From Siccirubricoccus deserti (GTDB lineage Bacteria > Pseudomonadota > Alphaproteobacteria > Acetobacterales > Acetobacteraceae), in NCBI RefSeq assembly GCF_014283215.1, contig NZ_JACOMF010000033.1, positions 1-54,264 of the forward strand: a stretch of DNA of 54,264 nucleotides. The letters are read 5' to 3'. Positions 1 through 9,584 of the stretch are shown here, in pieces. A model generated the notes under the pieces. The model was not told where the DNA came from, did not search any database, and saw nothing but the letters and a program-made list of their open reading frames with translations. Both the position numbers and the translations under genes were made by a program. Positions within the stretch are counted from its first letter, which is position 1; the number at the start of each line of letters is the position of its first letter.

Positions 1-191
1 TGCCAGCGCCAAACCGCAGGGCGGCTGACGCCCGCGCGGCGCGCCACCTCCAGAACCGGCAGCCACTCGGCGGAGAGCAAGATGATGTTGACCCGCTGCA
101 CATGCTTGAGCGGGCGGTTGCGGTCACCAAGGATCGCAGCGAGGCGGATACGATCCTCAGATCCAAGGATGACGCTGACGGTCTGGGCCAT
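1..191 (-). mobile_element. IS630-family transposase, N-terminal fragment (runs off the window)
   Basis: The reading frame opens with ATG at 189-191 on the minus strand and stays open to the window edge, giving about 63 residues beginning MAQTVSVILGSEDRIRLAAI. It continues through a helix-turn-helix segment (EVARRAGVSRPAVWRW). This opening, with a 'GDRNRPLKHVQRVNIILLSAE' type core followed by the HTH, is typical of the DNA-binding end of IS630/Tc1-type transposases found in alphaproteobacteria. The DDE catalytic domain lies outside the window, so intactness cannot be judged. The element should end a few tens of bases beyond the start codon, but I could not pick out its inverted repeat or the TA target. 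Confidence 0.75.
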
Positions 192-1009
192 GCCTGGAGA
201 ATTCCACCGCAGCGCCCCGCTGTGAATCCTCCGTCTGCGTCAGTGCACTAGGCCACTTAGGGCTTTATGCTGAAGCACACTCCAGCGTCGGAGTTGCCGG
301 ACTGATCAGCCGGTGGCGCGGCGCATTGTGCATCAACCGACCTGGGAGGCTTCTGCAGAAATTCACGACAGTGCTCTGCCCGATCTCCGACGAGTTGCCG
401 TTCCCGCAGGAACTGGATGTGGCCGGGCAGCAGGCGTTCGGAGCAATCTCCCGAGCACAGCAGTTGCCGTTGGTGACGCTGTAAGCGAGGATCGGATAAC
501 TCTTCGTTTGCAACGACCAAATGAAGTACAAGCAGCCGCAGGGCAACGGGTATTGCGTGCCGCTGTTGCAGGCATTCCTCATACCGGGCAGTGGCGCCCA
601 GGCGAGAGCTTCGGCACAGTGAGGAGGCCGAAGGCGGCCCTCTCCGCCCGTTATTCGAAGCAGACCGGGGATGGCATCGGGGTTTCCGGCATGGTCATCC
701 ATGACCAGTACCGAATCGCGGCGACACCGGCAGAGGAGAAGACCGTTAGCGAAAGACGACACGCCCAAAGCGAAGGCAGAGCGCGAAGCGTTTCTGAAGG
801 CCATCCCGAATACGGCGAGAAGCGGAAGAAGCATTCACTCGCAAGCAGCCCGGCGAGCGTTTCCTCCGCTTTGACCGCGGCGGCAATCCTTCGAACAATG
901 CCGGCGCCTACTCGGTGATCCTCACCGAATCGGACGGATCGCGAAGTGGCGTGAACGCCCGCCGGCACGGCACCCCGGGCAGTTCGTATCGCCTGCCCGG
1001 GCCGGCCAC
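192..1009. other. 818-base stretch without a convincing gene
   Basis: No open frame here has a plausible protein character. Those that exist on both strands are short, start without a ribosome site, and overlap each other. The first ~60 bases must include the end of the IS630-type element. Short patches around 500-620 and 825-960 read like protein in one frame but are interrupted or lack a start, so they could be decayed coding sequence. I do not name a family. Confidence 0.5.
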
Positions 1010-2419
1010 CTATCGGAACACCGGCGGCGCATCATCCTCCGGCAGATCGGGCAGCGGCACCTCGATCCGCACCGTGCTCGGGTCCACGCCGGTGCCCTTG
1101 TCCAGCCAGTAGGTCACGCTCTCCGGCCAGAAGATGACGATGGCGACCAGCACCAGCTGCAGCGCCACCCAGGGGATCGCACCCCAGTAGATGTCGCTGC
1201 TGCGGACCTCCTTCGGGGCGATGCCGCGCAGGTAGAACAGCGCGAAGCCGAAGGGGGGGTGCATGAAGCTGGTCTGCATGTTCACGCAGATCAGTACGCC
1301 GAACCATACCAGATCGATGCCCAGCTTGGCCGCCACCGGCGCCAGCAGCGGGATGACGATGAAGGCGATCTCGAAGAAGTCGAGGAAGAACGCCAGGAAG
1401 AAGATGAAGACCTGGCTGAAGATCAGGAAGCCGGTCGCCCCGCCCGGCAGCTTGGCCAGCAGATGCTCGATCCAGATGCTGCCGTCGACGCCCTGGAATA
1501 CCAGGCTGAACACCGTCGCGCCGATCAGGATGAAGATCACCATGGCGGTGATCCGCATGGTGTTCTGCGTCGCCTGCCACAGCAGGTCCCAGGTGAAGCG
1601 GCCGTTGCACATGGCCAGCACCACCGAGCCGACCGCGCCCATCGCCCCCGCCTCGGTCGGCGTCGCCAGGCCCATGAAGATGGTACCGAGCACCAGGAAG
1701 ATCAGCACCACCGAGGGCACCATGCCCTTCAGCACCCGCCACCACAGCGTCCAGCCCTTCTGGGTCAGCGCCTCATCCGGCAGCGGCGGAACCTTGTGCG
1801 GTGCGAAGATGCTGACGCCGACGATGAACAAAATGAACAGCAGCAGCTGCAGGAAGGAGGGCCCGATCGCCCCTGCGTACATGTCGCCGACCGACTTGCC
1901 GAGCTGGTCGCCCAGCACGATCAACACCAGCGAGGGCGGGATCACCTGGGTGATGGTGCCGGAGGCTGCGATCACCCCGGTGGCGATGCGCATGTCGTAG
2001 CCGTAGCGCATCATGATCGGCAGGCTGATCATGCCCATCGCGATCACGCTTGCCGCCACCGTGCCGGTAATGGCACCGAGGATGGCGCCGACGATGATCA
2101 CCGCATAGGCAAGACCGCCCGGAACCTTGCCGAAGAGCTGCCCGGTGCCCTCCAGCAGATCCTCCGCCAGGCCGCAGCGTTCCAGCACCGCGCCCATCAG
2201 GGTGAAGAAGGGGATCGCCAGCAGCAGGTCGTTGGCCAGGATGCCGAACACCCGCAGCGGCAGGTTGCCGAGGTAGGCCGGGGTGAAGAACCCCAGCTCG
2301 ATCGACACGAAGCCGAAGAACAGCCCCACAGCGGACAGCGAGAAGGTGACCGGGAAGCCAATCAGCAGGAACAGCACCAGGCCACCGAACATCAGCGGCG
2401 GCATCACCTCAAGCGACAT
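1010..2419 (-). CDS. dctM: TRAP transporter large permease subunit (DctM family)
   Basis: A 469-residue, very hydrophobic protein beginning MSLEVMPPLMFGGLVLFLLI, the usual DctM opening. About twelve membrane segments follow, including the conserved glycine/proline-rich 'GTGxVAASVIAMGMISLPIMM' and 'ATPTEAGAMGAVG' blocks of the DctM fold. This subunit carries the substrate across the inner membrane, driven by the Na+ or H+ gradient. It is the last gene of a dctP-dctQ-dctM operon on the minus strand. It starts 27 bases after dctQ stops, and downstream lies only the gene-poor left end of the window. Length is normal for the family (420-470). The matching binding protein looks like the TakP/FcbT1 branch, so keto acids or related carboxylates are the likely cargo (inference). 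Confidence 0.93.
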   Translation of the reverse strand: MSLEVMPPLMFGGLVLFLLIGFPVTFSLSAVGLFFGFVSIELGFFTPAYLGNLPLRVFGILANDLLLAIPFFTLMGAVLERCGLAEDLLEGTGQLFGKVPGGLAYAVIIVGAILGAITGTVAASVIAMGMISLPIMMRYGYDMRIATGVIAASGTITQVIPPSLVLIVLGDQLGKSVGDMYAGAIGPSFLQLLLFILFIVGVSIFAPHKVPPLPDEALTQKGWTLWWRVLKGMVPSVVLIFLVLGTIFMGLATPTEAGAMGAVGSVVLAMCNGRFTWDLLWQATQNTMRITAMVIFILIGATVFSLVFQGVDGSIWIEHLLAKLPGGATGFLIFSQVFIFFLAFFLDFFEIAFIVIPLLAPVAAKLGIDLVWFGVLICVNMQTSFMHPPFGFALFYLRGIAPKEVRSSDIYWGAIPWVALQLVLVAIVIFWPESVTYWLDKGTGVDPSTVRIEVPLPDLPEDDAPPVFR

Positions 2420-2446
2420 CGGGCGCTGTCCTTCGCGGCTCGGGGA

Positions 2447-2995
2447 TCACTGTTCCGGCCGGTGGTATTCGACCACCACCTCGGCCGTGGGGTGGATGCC
2501 CCGCAGCAGCGCAATGCGCTTGATCAGTTCGGAGAAGCCCTGCAGGCAGAGCAGGACGAAGCCGACCGGCAGCAGCAGCTTCACCGGCCAGCGCAGCAGC
2601 CCGCCGGCGTTCGGCGAGCCCTCATGCCGGACCCAGCTGTCGACGAAGAATGGCCAGGTCATCCAGGCCAGCAGCAGCATCGCCGGCAGCATGAAGAAAA
2701 TGAAGCCGAAGACATCGACCCAGAGCCGCGCCCGCTCGCCCAGGTTGCCGTACACCAGATCGACCCGCACATGCTCATTGCGGAACAAGGTGTAGGAGGC
2801 GCCGAGCATGACGATGGCACCAAACAGGTACCATTGCACCTCGAGCCAGGCGTTCGAGCTGTAGGACACGCCGTAGCGCACGATGGCATTCCCGGCCGAA
2901 ATGGCGCAGGAGAGCAGCACCGCCCAATCGGCCAGCTTGCCGACAGCGGTGTTCAGTGCGTCCACCGCGCGGCTGAAGGCGAGCAAAGGACCCAT
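2447..2995 (-). CDS. dctQ: TRAP transporter small permease subunit (DctQ family)
   Basis: A 182-residue membrane protein with four predicted helices, starting MGPLLAFSRAVDALNTAVGK. It shows the DctQ features: the pattern ALNTAVGKLADWAVLL in helix 1, 'NAWLEVQWYLFGAIVMLGASYTL' in helix 2, then 'NEHVRVDL' (the RVD after helix 2 is a family hallmark). The frame is open further upstream, but that part overlaps dctP and makes no sense as protein. The ATG at 2993-2995 is therefore chosen, leaving 35 bases after the dctP stop. DctQ is the scaffold subunit that pairs with DctM. The relatively long form with a W-rich third helix matches the FcbT2-like branch, consistent with the type of DctP present. 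Confidence 0.9.
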   Translation of the reverse strand: MGPLLAFSRAVDALNTAVGKLADWAVLLSCAISAGNAIVRYGVSYSSNAWLEVQWYLFGAIVMLGASYTLFRNEHVRVDLVYGNLGERARLWVDVFGFIFFMLPAMLLLAWMTWPFFVDSWVRHEGSPNAGGLLRWPVKLLLPVGFVLLCLQGFSELIKRIALLRGIHPTAEVVVEYHRPEQ

Positions 2996-3030
2996 TCGGG
3001 TTGAAGCCTCCCTAGCGGCGTTGCGGCGTC

Positions 3031-4128
<1,098 letters not shown>

Positions 4129-4194
4129 GTAGCTGCAACACCCCCCGGGACTCGTGAAGCCGGTACGCGAGACATCCGGTCAAGCTCCTAATCC

Positions 4195-4207
4195 TTCACG
4201 CCGTGAA
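4195..4207. promoter_or_regulatory. 13-base palindrome in the divergent dctP / hyfB promoter region
   Basis: TTCACG-C-CGTGAA is a perfect inverted repeat lying 67 bases from the dctP start and 101 bases from the hyfB start. It sits in the only shared upstream region of two divergently transcribed operons. Its position and two-fold symmetry fit an operator for a dimeric regulator. No regulator gene is adjacent, and no clear -35/-10 pair could be assigned on either strand. Confidence 0.35.
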
Positions 4208-4307
4208 AGTTAAGTGGCTGTCTCGGCATGATGCGCCCGGGAGGGTCTTCGCGCCGGCGATTGCTAGGCGCTAGGATTGCTGCCGTGCCGTGTGACCCCT
4301 CGCCCGC

Positions 4308-6326
4308 ATGCTGACGGCCCTGGCCCTTGGCATAACCGTCCTTGTCATGCTCGCCATCGCGGCGGTGCCGCTCGGGCGGCATTCTCATGGCGGCGCCATC
4401 ATCCATGGCGGCTGCCTGCTGGCGACGCTGTTCCTTGCCGGGCTGGCGCTGGCGGCGCTGCTGGCCGGGCCGCCCGAGACGGTGATGGCGCTGCCGTTCG
4501 GCCCGCCCTGGGGGCCGGCCCTGCTGGCGCTGGACGGGCTTTCCGCCTGGTTCCTGCTGCTGCTCGGCCTGATCGGGGCCGCCGCCTCGCTCTACGCCAT
4601 CGGCGCCGGGCCGGGTCCGGCTCGGGCGCTGCCGCCCTATCCGTTGTTCCTCGCCGGCATGGCGCTGACCCTGGCCGCGGCAGACGCCTTCCTGCTGCTG
4701 CTGGGGTTCGAGCTGATGTCGCTGGCCTCCTGGGCGCTGGTCGCGCAGGACCACCGGGAGGCCGAGAACCGTGCCGCGGCGCGGCTCTACCTGATCTTCG
4801 CGCTGCTTGCCGGGGCCTGCCTGGTGCCGGCCTTCGGGCTGCTGGCAGGGCAGGCCGGCGGGCTCGACTTCGCCACGCTGCGCGCCGCGCCGCCGGATGG
4901 CTGGCTGGCCGGGGCGGTGCTGGCGCTCGGCCTGGTCGGCGCCGGGGCCAAGGCCGGGCTGGTGCCGCTGCATGCCTGGCTGCCGCTGGCGCATCCGGCG
5001 GCGCCCAGCCATGTCTCGGCGCTGATGTCGGGGGCGATGACCAAGATCGCGCTCTACGTGCTGGCGCGGCTGCTGCTCGACCTCTGCGGCCCGGCCCAGC
5101 CCTCCTGGTGGGGCGTGCCGCTGCTGGCGGTCGGCGCGGCCTCGGCCCTGCTCGGCGCGCTGCGGGCCAATATGGAAGACGACATCAAGACCCTGCTCGC
5201 CTGCTCGACCATCGAGAATCTTGGCTTCATCACCATGGCGCTCGGCCTCGCCCTGGCGTTCCGCGGTGCCGACCTCGGCCCGCTGGCGGTGCTGGCGGCG
5301 GCGGCGGCGCTGCTGCACGCACTGAATCATGGGGTGTTCAAGACGCTGCTGTTCCTGGCCGCCGGCGCCATCACCCATGGCGCCGGCAGCCGGCGGCTGG
5401 ACCGGCTCGGCGGGCTGATCCATGTCATGCCAGTAACGGCGCTCGCGGCGCTGGTCGGCGTTGCCGCCGCGGCCTCCCTGCCGCCGCTCTCGGGTTTCGC
5501 CGGTGAATGGCTGCTGCTGCAAGCGCTGCTGGCCGGCTGGAAGGTCGCCGACATCGCCTTCCAGGTGGTGGCGGCGGCGGCGACCGCGCTGGCCGCCATG
5601 GCGGCGGCGCTGGCGGCGGCGGCGATGGTGCGGCTCTACGGCCTGGTCTTCCTCGGCCGGCCGCGCAGCCCGCGCGGCGCCGGCGCGCGTGAGGTGACCG
5701 CCATCGAGCGCTGGTCGCTGCTGCTACCGGCTGGGCTGACGGTGCTGTTCGGCCTCTTTCCCGGCCTGCTGGTGCAGCTTGCCGCGCCGGTGCTGCAACT
5801 GCTGACCAGCGCCGCGGTACGGCCGCCCGCCAGCGTCCTGGCATTGACCACGGCGGAGGGCGCCTCGGCCTATTACCCGCTGGCCGTCGCGCTGCTGCTG
5901 GGCCTGGCCCTGGCGGCGCTGGTGCTGCTGGTGCGCCGCCGCTCGCCAGGCGCGACCCAGCGCGGGCCGGTGTGGAATTGCGGCTTCATCGACCCGCCGG
6001 CGCATCTGCCCTTCGGCGACCCCCTCACCCAGCCGACCGCCGGCGGCATCGCCCAGCCGCTGCGCCGGATGCTCGGCGGGGCGCTGCTGGCGGCGCGGGA
6101 GCAGGTGGAGATGCCGAGCCCCGGCGACCCGCGCCCCGCCCGCTACGAGGCCAGCTTCCGCGACCCGTCGGAGCCGCTGCTGCTGGCCCCGCTGGCGCGG
6201 CTGCGGGACGACATTACGACGCAGGCGGAGCGGCTGCGCGCCTTTACCATCCGTCGCAACCTCTCGCTCGGCTTCGGCCTGCTGGTCGGGCTGCTGGTGC
6301 TGCTGGCCTGGCTGGAGGCACGCTGA
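4308..6326 (+). CDS. hyfB: Hyf/Ehr-type complex, antiporter-like membrane subunit B (NuoL/M/N family)
   Basis: A 672-residue polytopic protein, the same length as E. coli HyfB, with 14 or more membrane helices of the Mrp/NuoL-M-N proton-translocation family. The core around residues 214-245 (AKAGLVPLHAWLP, then VSALMSGAMTKIALYVLAR) contains the conserved lysines of the ion-translocating half-helices. The glutamate of helix 5 is in 'LLLGFELMSLASWAL'. The C-terminal part after about residue 560 (QRGPVWNCGF) is the typical HyfB/HycC tail. It is the first gene of the six-gene plus-strand operon, one base before hyfC. There is no strong ribosome site ahead of the ATG at 4308. In Ehr nomenclature this would be one of the two antiporter-like subunits. 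Confidence 0.9.
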   Translation: MLTALALGITVLVMLAIAAVPLGRHSHGGAIIHGGCLLATLFLAGLALAALLAGPPETVMALPFGPPWGPALLALDGLSAWFLLLLGLIGAAASLYAIGAGPGPARALPPYPLFLAGMALTLAAADAFLLLLGFELMSLASWALVAQDHREAENRAAARLYLIFALLAGACLVPAFGLLAGQAGGLDFATLRAAPPDGWLAGAVLALGLVGAGAKAGLVPLHAWLPLAHPAAPSHVSALMSGAMTKIALYVLARLLLDLCGPAQPSWWGVPLLAVGAASALLGALRANMEDDIKTLLACSTIENLGFITMALGLALAFRGADLGPLAVLAAAAALLHALNHGVFKTLLFLAAGAITHGAGSRRLDRLGGLIHVMPVTALAALVGVAAAASLPPLSGFAGEWLLLQALLAGWKVADIAFQVVAAAATALAAMAAALAAAAMVRLYGLVFLGRPRSPRGAGAREVTAIERWSLLLPAGLTVLFGLFPGLLVQLAAPVLQLLTSAAVRPPASVLALTTAEGASAYYPLAVALLLGLALAALVLLVRRRSPGATQRGPVWNCGFIDPPAHLPFGDPLTQPTAGGIAQPLRRMLGGALLAAREQVEMPSPGDPRPARYEASFRDPSEPLLLAPLARLRDDITTQAERLRAFTIRRNLSLGFGLLVGLLVLLAWLEAR

Positions 6327-6327
6327 A

Positions 6328-7287
6328 ATGGCCCTCCTCAGCGCGCTGGCTGCCCAGTTGCTGCATATCACCTTGATGCTGCTGGCCGCGCCGCTGGTGG
6401 TCGGCGTCACGCGCTGGCTGAAGGCGCGGCTGATGGGCCGCCGCGGCGCCTCCCCCCTGCAGCCGCTGCGCGACTGGGCCAAGCTGCTGCGCAAGCGCCC
6501 GGTGCTGGCGGAGAACGCCTCCGTCATCTCGGAGGCCGCGCCCTATGCCGGCTTCGCCGCCTGCCTGCTGGCGATCGCCCTGGTGCCGAGCTTCGCCCAG
6601 GGCATGGCGCTGGCGCCGCTCGGCGACCTGGTGCTGCTGGCCGGGCTGCTGACGGTGGCGCGGGTGGCGCTGGCATTGGCCGGGATGGATGTCGGCACCG
6701 CCTTCGGCGGCCTGGGCGCGGCGCGGGAGATGAGCTTCGCCGCCTTCGCCGAGCCGGCGCTGCTGCTCTGCGTGCTGACCTTCGCCATCCTGGCCGGCAC
6801 CACCAACCTCGATGCCGTCGCCGTGGCGATGCGTGATGGCGGACTCGGGCTGCGGGTCTCGCTGGCGCTGGCGGCGGTGGCCATGCTGGCGGTCGCGGTG
6901 GCGGAGAATGCCCGCATCCCGGTGGACAACCCGGCGACGCACCTGGAACTGACCATGGTGCATGAGGCGATGCTGTTGGAGAGCAGCGGCCGCCACCTTG
7001 CGCTGTGGGAGGCGCAATCGGCGCTGCGCCTTACCCTGTGGCTGGCGCTGCTGCTGGCGGTGTTCCTGCCCTTCGGCACCGCCCCGGCAGGGTCCGGGCC
7101 GCTGGCCTGGGTGGCGGGGCTGCTCGCCTGGCTGCTGAAGATGGGCGCGCTGTGCCTGGCGCTGGCGGTGTTTGAGAGCGCGGTCGCGAAGATGCGGGTG
7201 TTCCGGGTGCCGGAGTTCCTCGGCGCCGCGCTGCTGCTGGCATTGCTGGCGGTGGCGCTGCTGTTCGTCTCTACGGGGCTGGCATGA
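6328..7287 (+). CDS. hyfC: Hyf/Ehr-type complex, NuoH-like membrane subunit C
   Basis: A 319-residue membrane protein of the NuoH/HycD/HyfC family, which connects the peripheral arm to the membrane arm. The diagnostic loops are present: 'RRGASPLQPLRDWAKLLRK' near the N-terminus and 'ENARIPVDNPATHLELTMVH' around residues 192-211, with the acidic residues of the quinone/ion channel ('LELTMVHEAMLLE'). It starts one base after the hyfB stop. Its own stop (7285-7287) overlaps the ATG of a 51-codon ORF that bridges to hyfE. The length matches E. coli HyfC (about 315), and nothing appears truncated. Confidence 0.92.
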   Translation: MALLSALAAQLLHITLMLLAAPLVVGVTRWLKARLMGRRGASPLQPLRDWAKLLRKRPVLAENASVISEAAPYAGFAACLLAIALVPSFAQGMALAPLGDLVLLAGLLTVARVALALAGMDVGTAFGGLGAAREMSFAAFAEPALLLCVLTFAILAGTTNLDAVAVAMRDGGLGLRVSLALAAVAMLAVAVAENARIPVDNPATHLELTMVHEAMLLESSGRHLALWEAQSALRLTLWLALLLAVFLPFGTAPAGSGPLAWVAGLLAWLLKMGALCLALAVFESAVAKMRVFRVPEFLGAALLLALLAVALLFVSTGLA

Positions 7288-7438
7288 TGCACGGATCACC
7301 CCCCACGACGTGGGGCGAAGCCCTGCGCCGAAGCCGCTTCTGCAGCCCGCCGGCAGTCCGGCGCAGCCAAGGGCGCGGATGCGCCCGCGTCACGCCGGAG
7401 GCGTGCCTTCGGCACGATGCGCCTGGGGGCATGGAGAA
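7288..7438. repeat. Hairpin-rich 151-base insert between hyfC and hyfE, carrying a coupled 51-codon ORF
   Basis: All other junctions in this operon are -1 to +23 bases, but here 151 bases separate hyfC from hyfE. The stretch is packed with perfect inverted repeats: CCCCAC/GTGGGG (7301-7315, 3-base loop), CTGCGCCG/CGGCGCAG (7323-7330 with 7359-7366, enclosing CTGC/GCAG), GGGCGC/GCGCCC (7371-7386) and CGTGCC/GGCACG (7402-7416). A small ORF (7287-7442, 51 residues, beginning MHGSPPTTWGEALRR) starts on the hyfC stop as TGATG and ends on the hyfE start as TTGA. Translation could therefore pass through. Its peptide looks like no family I know. A REP-type mobile repeat inserted between two originally coupled genes is the likely origin. 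Confidence 0.55.
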
Positions 7439-8107
7439 TTGACCTTCGGCCAGCTCCCCTATGATGTCGCGCATCTGCTGGGCGGCGGCATGCTGCTGCT
7501 GTCCTTCATGCTGCTCTACCAGCGCCGCATCGCCGCGGTGATCAACGCGCTGGCGATGCAGGGCGCCATCCTGGCCGCCGCCGCGGCCTGGCAGGGCTTC
7601 GTCCAGGCGGCGCCGCAGCTCTACCTGACGGCGCTGATCGCGCTGGCCGCCAAGGCGGTGCTGATCCCGCTGGCGCTGCGCCTGGCGATCCGCCGGCTCG
7701 ACCTGCACCGCGCGGCGGAGACCGCGCTCGGCATCGGCCCCAGCCTGATGGCTGGCGTGGCGCTGGTGGCGCTCGCCATCCTGGTCGTGCTGCCGATCAC
7801 CGCCGGGGCGCATGCCATCGCGCGGGAGGATATGGCGCTGGCGCTCTCCGTCGTGCTGCTCGGAATGCTGATGATGATCACCCGGCGCAACGCCATCCTG
7901 CAGGTGGTCGGGCTGATGAGCATGGAGAACGGCCTCATCCTCGCCGCCGTCGGCGTCACCGGCATGCCGCTGGTGGTGGAGCTGTCGACCGCCGCGCTGG
8001 TGATGGTGCTGCTGGTGGTCGCCGGCGTCTTCGTCTTCCAGATCCGGGAACGCTTCGACACCGTCGATATCGGGCTGGTCGAGCCGCATCGCGGGGAACA
8101 GCCGTGA
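7439..8107 (+). CDS. hyfE: Hyf/Ehr-type complex, NuoK-like membrane subunit E
   Basis: A 222-residue protein with about six to seven helices, matching HyfE (216 in E. coli). The start is set by homology: the family begins with a short 'xQLPYDVAHLLGG' leader, which follows the TTG at 7439 directly. Upstream in-frame ATG (7379) and GTG (7403) lie in the hairpin-rich insert. The C-terminal half holds the family signature 'LMMITRRNAILQVVGLMSMENGLIL', where the glutamate corresponds to a channel residue of NuoK. The TTG start overlaps the stop of the bridging 51-codon ORF (TTGA), and GGGGG at 7425-7429 may act as a weak ribosome site. The stop overlaps the hyfF ATG by one base. Confidence 0.87.
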   Translation: MTFGQLPYDVAHLLGGGMLLLSFMLLYQRRIAAVINALAMQGAILAAAAAWQGFVQAAPQLYLTALIALAAKAVLIPLALRLAIRRLDLHRAAETALGIGPSLMAGVALVALAILVVLPITAGAHAIAREDMALALSVVLLGMLMMITRRNAILQVVGLMSMENGLILAAVGVTGMPLVVELSTAALVMVLLVVAGVFVFQIRERFDTVDIGLVEPHRGEQP

Positions 8108-9561
8108 TGCCGCTGCCTTGGTTCCCCCTCCCCTGGATCATCGTCTTCGTCCCCTGGGCCGGGGCGCTGGCGCTGCTGGCGCTGCCGCGGGAGAAGCCGG
8201 CGGCGCTGGTGAACATCGCCATCTCGGCCGTTGGCCTGGTGTTGGCGCTCGGCCTGTTCGGCCATCCGGAAGGCGAGCAGGGCTGGACACGGGTGGATGC
8301 GCTCAACACCCCGCTGGTGGTGCTGGCCTTCCTGATCGGCCTGACCACCGCGATCTTCTCCGCCGGCGCGGTGGCACAGGAAGGCTTCGATGCGCTGCGG
8401 CTGCGCGCCTACCACGGCGCCTTCCAGCTCTTCATGGGGGCGCAGGCGCTGGCGCTGCTGGCCGACAACATGGGGGTGATGTGGGTGGCGATCGAGATCG
8501 CCACCCTGGCCAGCGTGCTGATGGTCGCCGTGCACGGCACGCCCGCGGCGATCGAGGCGGCGTGGAAGCTGTTCATCCTTTGCGGCGTCGGCATCGCCCT
8601 GGCGCTGCTCGGCACCATCTTCCTCTATCTCGCGGCCCAGCCGCTGGTCAGGCACGGCGATGGCGGCCTGTCCTGGGCGGTGCTGCACCGGGTGGCGGCG
8701 CAATGCGACCCGGGGGTGCTGAACCTCGCCTTCATCTTCCTGCTGGTCGGCTACGGCACCAAGGCCGGCCTCGTGCCGCTGCACGCTTGGCTGCCGGATG
8801 CCGAGGCGGAGGGGCCGATCGCGATCTCCGCGGTGCTGTCCGGCCTGCTGCTGAACGCCGCGCTGCATGCGGTGCTGCGGGCCAAGGCGATCGTCGGCGC
8901 GCATCCGGGCACGGTGGCGCCAGGGCCCTTCCTGATCGGTCTCGGCCTCGCCTCGGTGCTGCTCGCCGCCTCCGCGCTGTGGCGGCGGCGCGATGCCCGG
9001 CGGTTCTTCGCCTGGAGCAGCATCCAGCACATGGGCCTCGCCGCCGTTGCCTTCGGCTTCGGCGGGGCCACGGCCAATCTCGCGGGGCTGCTGCACATGC
9101 TCGGCCATTCGCTGTGCAAATCGGCGGTATTCTTCGGCCTCGGCCATGCGGCGCAGTTGAAGGGCACGCAGAAGATCGCTGGGATCGGCGGGCTGGTGGC
9201 CTCGCACCCCGGCCTGGGCTGGGGGCTGGCCATCGCTGTCGCCGCGGTGGCCGGGCTGCCGCCCTTCGCCCTCTTCGCCAGCGAATTCCTGCTGCTGACT
9301 GAGGTCGTGGCGAGGGCATGGTGGTGGAGCCTCCCGCTCGGTCTTGGCGTGATGATGGCCGCGGCGGCGAAGGTGCAGACCTTGCAGCTGATGTGCTTCG
9401 GCGAGCCGACGCCGGATGCGCCGGACGCGCCGGCGCGCTGGGCCGAGGCGACGACGCTCGGGCCGCTCTGGCTGCACCTCGGCCTGGCGCTGCTGCTCGG
9501 CCTGGCGCTGCCCGGGCCGCTGGCGGCGTTGCTGGCGGCGGCGGCGAGGATTCCGGGATGA
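8107..9561 (+). CDS. hyfF: Hyf/Ehr-type complex, antiporter-like membrane subunit F (NuoL/M/N family)
   Basis: A 484-residue polytopic protein of the NuoN/HyfF branch, slightly shorter than E. coli HyfF (526). The conserved core is at residues ~217-250, with 'YGTKAGLVPLHAWLPDAEAEGP' and a following lysine-poor helix. The glutamate of 'WVAIEIATLASVL' (about 124) is the helix 5 acid. A GTG three bases earlier (8104) is an alternative start; the ATG in the TGATG overlap with hyfE is preferred. Together with HyfB it gives the complex two antiporter-like modules. HyfD, the third one in E. coli hydrogenase 4, is missing here. Confidence 0.9.
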   Translation: MPLPWFPLPWIIVFVPWAGALALLALPREKPAALVNIAISAVGLVLALGLFGHPEGEQGWTRVDALNTPLVVLAFLIGLTTAIFSAGAVAQEGFDALRLRAYHGAFQLFMGAQALALLADNMGVMWVAIEIATLASVLMVAVHGTPAAIEAAWKLFILCGVGIALALLGTIFLYLAAQPLVRHGDGGLSWAVLHRVAAQCDPGVLNLAFIFLLVGYGTKAGLVPLHAWLPDAEAEGPIAISAVLSGLLLNAALHAVLRAKAIVGAHPGTVAPGPFLIGLGLASVLLAASALWRRRDARRFFAWSSIQHMGLAAVAFGFGGATANLAGLLHMLGHSLCKSAVFFGLGHAAQLKGTQKIAGIGGLVASHPGLGWGLAIAVAAVAGLPPFALFASEFLLLTEVVARAWWWSLPLGLGVMMAAAAKVQTLQLMCFGEPTPDAPDAPARWAEATTLGPLWLHLGLALLLGLALPGPLAALLAAAARIPG

Positions 9562-9584
9562 CCGGCTCCGGAGGGCTGATCTGA

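Noticed and set aside
313-918. A 201-codon plus-strand ORF in the gene-poor left end.
   Set aside because: No ribosome site, shadow-like composition, heavy overlap with frames on the other strand and no family resemblance.
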